DNA of 5,844 nucleotides from Pedococcus sp. (GTDB lineage: Bacteria > Actinomycetota > Actinomycetes > Actinomycetales > Dermatophilaceae): NCBI GenBank assembly GCA_025936615.1, contig JAICSZ010000154.1, positions 1 to 5,844 of the forward strand. Reading direction: 5' to 3'. A model generated the notes under the pieces. That model ran no database searches. It was not told the origin of the DNA and saw only the letters and a list, made by a program, of their open reading frames with translations. The position numbers were made by a program, and so were the translations under genes. Below are positions 4,947-5,844 of the stretch, in pieces (within the stretch, counting starts at the first letter, position 1; each line of letters starts with the position of its first letter).

Positions 4947-5844
4947 TCAGAAGTACCAGGGAAAGGGCGACCAGTCGGGGTCGCGCTTCTGCAGGAACTG
5001 GTCGCGACCCTCCACTGCCTCGTCGGTCATGTAGGCCAGCCGGGTCGCCTCGCCGGCGAACACCTGCTGCCCCACCAGCCCGTCGTCGACGAGGTTGAAC
5101 GCGAACTTGAGCATCCGCACCGCCTGGGGTGACTTGCCCATGACCTCGCGCGCGACCTCGAGCGCGGTCGTCTCCAGGGAGGCGTGGTCGGCGACGAGGT
5201 TGACCGCGCCCATCCGGTGCATGTCCTCGGCAGAGTAGGTGCGGCCGAGGAAGAAGACCTCGCGGGCCTTCTTCTGCCCCACCATCTTTGCGAGGTAGGC
5301 CGAGCCGTACCCGCCGTCGAAGGAGCCCACGTCGGCGTCGGTCTGCTTGAACCGCGCGTGTTCACGGCTCGCGATGGTCAGGTCGCACACGACGTGCAGG
5401 CTGTGCCCGCCACCGGCCGCCCAGCCGTTCACCACGGCGACGACGACCTTGGGCATGGTGCGGATCAGCCGCTGCACCTCGAGGATGTGCAACCGGCCAC
5501 CCTCGGCCTTGACCCGCCGCTCGTCCACGGTGTCGGCCGTCTCGCCGTTGGCGTACTGGTACCCCGACCGACCCCGGATCCGCTGGTCCCCACCGGAGCA
5601 GAACCCCCAGTTGCCCTCCACACCACTGCCGGCCGGGCCGGGCCCGTTGCCGGTGAGCAGCACGACACCGACGTCGGCCGTCCGTCGCGCGTGGTCGAGC
5701 GCCTGGTAGAGCTCGTCGACGGTGTGCGGCCGGAAGGCGTTGAGCACCTCGGGCCGGTCGAAGGCGATCCGCACCGCGCCCACGCCCCGCGCGCGGTGGT
5801 AGGTGATGTCGGTGAACTCGAACCCCACGACCACGTCCCACGCA
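4947..5844 (-). CDS. menB: 1,4-dihydroxy-2-naphthoyl-CoA synthase (MenB), 5' end outside window
   Basis: MenB closes the second ring of the naphthoquinone by an intramolecular Claisen condensation of o-succinylbenzoyl-CoA, the product of MenE. It is a crotonase-fold enzyme, typically hexameric and cytoplasmic. The frame remains open to the right edge, reading AWD before the GTG at 5834, so the real start lies outside; about 298 residues are visible. Counting from that GTG: FTDITYHRA (7-15) is the typical N-terminal segment, FCSGGDQ (78-84) forms part of the oxyanion and substrate site, VNGWAAGGGHSLHVVCDL (135-152) is the crotonase core, and QTDADVGSFDGGYGSAY (164-180) carries catalytic S171 and D173. 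Y268 in LAYMTDEA matches the tyrosine contributed from the C-terminal region, and the end DPDWSPFPWYF resembles the mycobacterial enzyme. D166 replaces the Gly that binds bicarbonate in the Escherichia coli enzyme. Confidence 0.96.
   Translation of the reverse strand, partial: AWDVVVGFEFTDITYHRARGVGAVRIAFDRPEVLNAFRPHTVDELYQALDHARRTADVGVVLLTGNGPGPAGSGVEGNWGFCSGGDQRIRGRSGYQYANGETADTVDERRVKAEGGRLHILEVQRLIRTMPKVVVAVVNGWAAGGGHSLHVVCDLTIASREHARFKQTDADVGSFDGGYGSAYLAKMVGQKKAREVFFLGRTYSAEDMHRMGAVNLVADHASLETTALEVAREVMGKSPQAVRMLKFAFNLVDDGLVGQQVFAGEATRLAYMTDEAVEGRDQFLQKRDPDWSPFPWYF

Noticed and set aside
1..5844. Search for a new defence, mobile or CRISPR-type system
   Set aside because: No repeat array, transposase, integrase, toxin-antitoxin pair, nuclease or RNA gene was seen; all genes belong to ordinary respiratory or small actinobacterial families.

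Overview
This is a high-GC stretch of a chromosome. Dense short-gap gene packing, GTG starts and the protein families (DUF4229, CcsB, a PLD N-terminal-domain membrane protein, actinobacterial-style MenA/MenE/MenB) point to an actinomycete. A Micrococcales/Intrasporangiaceae-like or Nocardioides-like host seems plausible, but that is inference; the sequence alone does not fix the genus.

Layout from left to right. (1) The plus-strand 3' end of ccsB, a System II cytochrome c haem-handling membrane protein, cut by the window edge. (2) A small DUF4229 membrane protein four bases downstream of it. (3) A minus-strand block, menE > PLDc_N-type membrane protein > menA, which converges on DUF4229 with only three bases between the stops. 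(4) A plus-strand hemerythrin-like HHE gene, divergent from menE. (5) A minus-strand YwiC-like membrane protein gene broken by a single-base frameshift and an in-frame amber codon. (6) A plus-strand small cupin gene, divergent from that pseudogene. (7) Minus-strand menB, whose 5' end runs off the right edge.

The theme is respiratory-chain assembly. MenE (o-succinylbenzoyl-CoA ligase), MenB (DHNA-CoA synthase) and MenA (DHNA polyprenyltransferase) are, in that order, late steps of menaquinone synthesis; the DHNA-CoA thioesterase step between MenB and MenA is not seen here. CcsB matures c-type cytochromes that receive electrons from the menaquinol pool. The arrangement ccs genes ... menA ... 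menE ... menB, with the men genes on the opposite strand, resembles the layout known in other actinobacteria such as Mycobacterium tuberculosis.

No mobile element, CRISPR array, tRNA, rRNA or novel defence-type system is visible. The most notable observation is the doubly broken YwiC-like gene, which looks like either recent decay or assembly error. Apart from the small intergenic gaps described below, every part of the window is explained by a gene or the pseudogene; no gene-free stretch exceeds 100 bases.
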